Below are positions 7,073 through 7,461 of a DNA stretch of 7,461 nucleotides, piece after piece. Source of the DNA: Fimbriimonadaceae bacterium (GTDB lineage Bacteria > Armatimonadota > Fimbriimonadia > Fimbriimonadales > Fimbriimonadaceae); contig JALHPH010000076.1 in NCBI GenBank assembly GCA_022842565.1, positions 1 through 7,461 of the forward strand, given 5' to 3'. Both the position numbers and the translations under genes were made by a program. Within the stretch, counting starts at the first letter, position 1, and each line of letters starts with the position of its first letter. The notes under the pieces were generated by a model. The model worked only from the letters and a program-made list of their open reading frames with translations. It was not told the DNA's origin and made no database searches.

Positions 7073-7461
7073 TAAGCGCGCCCCTCTTGCCAAATGCGCC
7101 AGGCGAGGAATGCCCCGGCCAGCAGCGTCAACGGCACGGTGACGAATATAGCGCCAGTTCCATATGCAGTGGAGCCGATCATCACCAGGATCATGAGAAC
7201 ACCCAGCCCCCAAGCCGCTACCAATTGCATGCCAGAGCGTCGCCGCCCCACGTGGCTTTGCACATGCTCCAAAACATGGGCTTTACGGCAGTTCGGGCAG
7301 AAAATTTCGCCAACCTCGGGCACGGTATGGCATTTGCACGCAATGGCGGGTACGGGGCGCGGGTCCATCTGCCAAAGCTTGAGAGTGGATGCCTCGTCCG
7401 TCAACGAATTGCGCGGGGCTAGGCTCACCGCTCGGTACATGAGTCCGAGCGCGTAGGGCCG
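7072..7461 (-). CDS. Zinc-ribbon, two-TM membrane protein with TPR-like N-terminal residue pattern (probably 5'-truncated)
   Basis: The frame is open from the right edge to TAG 7074-7072. An ATG at 7440 would give 122 residues, but no ribosome site precedes it, and the seven codons before it are also open, so the gene probably starts outside the window. Numbering from that ATG: the N-terminal part, including the pre-ATG codons (ALGLMYRAVSLAPRN), has the spacing of the second helix of a TPR repeat, which also argues for an upstream start. Residues 35-51 hold Cys-x-Cys-x10-Cys-x2-Cys (CKC...FCPNC), a zinc-ribbon pattern, with His38, His55, His59 and His63 nearby. A basic patch GRRRSG (65-70) leads into two membrane segments (about 72-93 and 97-115) and a short tail. 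By the positive-inside rule the zinc ribbon is likely cytoplasmic. An internal ATG at 7368 would give a 98-residue form keeping the ribbon and membrane part. I do not recognise the family. Its stop overlaps the GTG of the permease (TAGTG), so it is coupled to an LPS-export gene; any role there is inference. Confidence 0.75.
   Translation of the reverse strand, partial: RPYALGLMYRAVSLAPRNSLTDEASTLKLWQMDPRPVPAIACKCHTVPEVGEIFCPNCRKAHVLEHVQSHVGRRRSGMQLVAAWGLGVLMILVMIGSTAYGTGAIFVTVPLTLLAGAFLAWRIWQEGRA
7081..7086 (-). promoter_or_regulatory. Ribosome binding site that fixes the GTG start of the LptF/LptG gene
   Basis: On the minus strand GAGGGG lies 8 nt before the GTG at 7072, inside the last codons of the upstream gene. 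Together with the TAGTG overlap it supports re-initiation at this GTG. No comparable site supports the in-frame upstream starts, which would lie deep inside the neighbouring coding region. Confidence 0.6.

Noticed and set aside
7073..7213. 47-residue N-terminal extension of the permease to ATG 7213
   Set aside because: It overlaps the membrane segments of the neighbouring gene in another frame, and GTG 7072 has a strong ribosome site and gives the family N-terminus.
1..7461. CRISPR array, tRNA, rRNA, insertion sequence or phage remnant
   Set aside because: There are no spaced direct repeats, tRNA cloverleaf cores, terminal inverted repeats or transposase-like frames. Almost all bases are explained by seven genes.

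Overview
The window is GC-rich and densely coding. It reads as ordinary chromosome from a diderm (outer-membrane) bacterium: it encodes an LptD-type lipopolysaccharide assembly barrel and an LptF/LptG-type permease. The proteins are recognisable but diverged from their E. coli counterparts. The gene order, the TTG/GTG starts and the secreted N-terminal fragment at the left edge would fit a non-proteobacterial diderm such as Armatimonadota. That placement is inference with low confidence, because no rRNA or other marker gene is present.

Layout, left to right. Positions 1-372 (minus) hold the N-terminal 124 codons of a secreted protein with a GATase/ThuA-like look; it runs off the left edge. 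A 149-nt divergent intergenic region (373-521) carries a small hairpin next to a T-run (read on the minus strand). The plus-strand pair follows: an acetyl-CoA acetyltransferase (522-1700) and, 65 nt later, glycogen synthase glgA (1766-3211). The rest is a tight minus-strand gene string read from the right edge: a zinc-ribbon/two-TM membrane protein (7461-7072, probably 5'-truncated), an LptF/LptG permease (7072-5996), lptD (6017-3807) and the house-cleaning nucleotide pyrophosphatase rdgB (3787-3194). glgA and rdgB converge and overlap by 18 nt at their 3' ends.

Functionally there are two themes. The minus-strand string is an envelope module. The inner-membrane LptF/G permease lifts LPS out of the inner membrane, and LptD inserts it into the outer leaflet of the outer membrane. 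The genes are coupled by a TAGTG stop/start overlap and a 22-nt overlap. rdgB appears to ride along at the end. The plus-strand genes are central carbon metabolism: acetoacetyl-CoA formation and glycogen elongation. I see no mobile element, CRISPR array, tRNA, rRNA or riboswitch. Nothing here is convincingly a new system. The most notable items are the unassigned zinc-ribbon membrane protein coupled to the permease gene, the reduced cysteine set of LptD, and the secreted GATase-like fragment.
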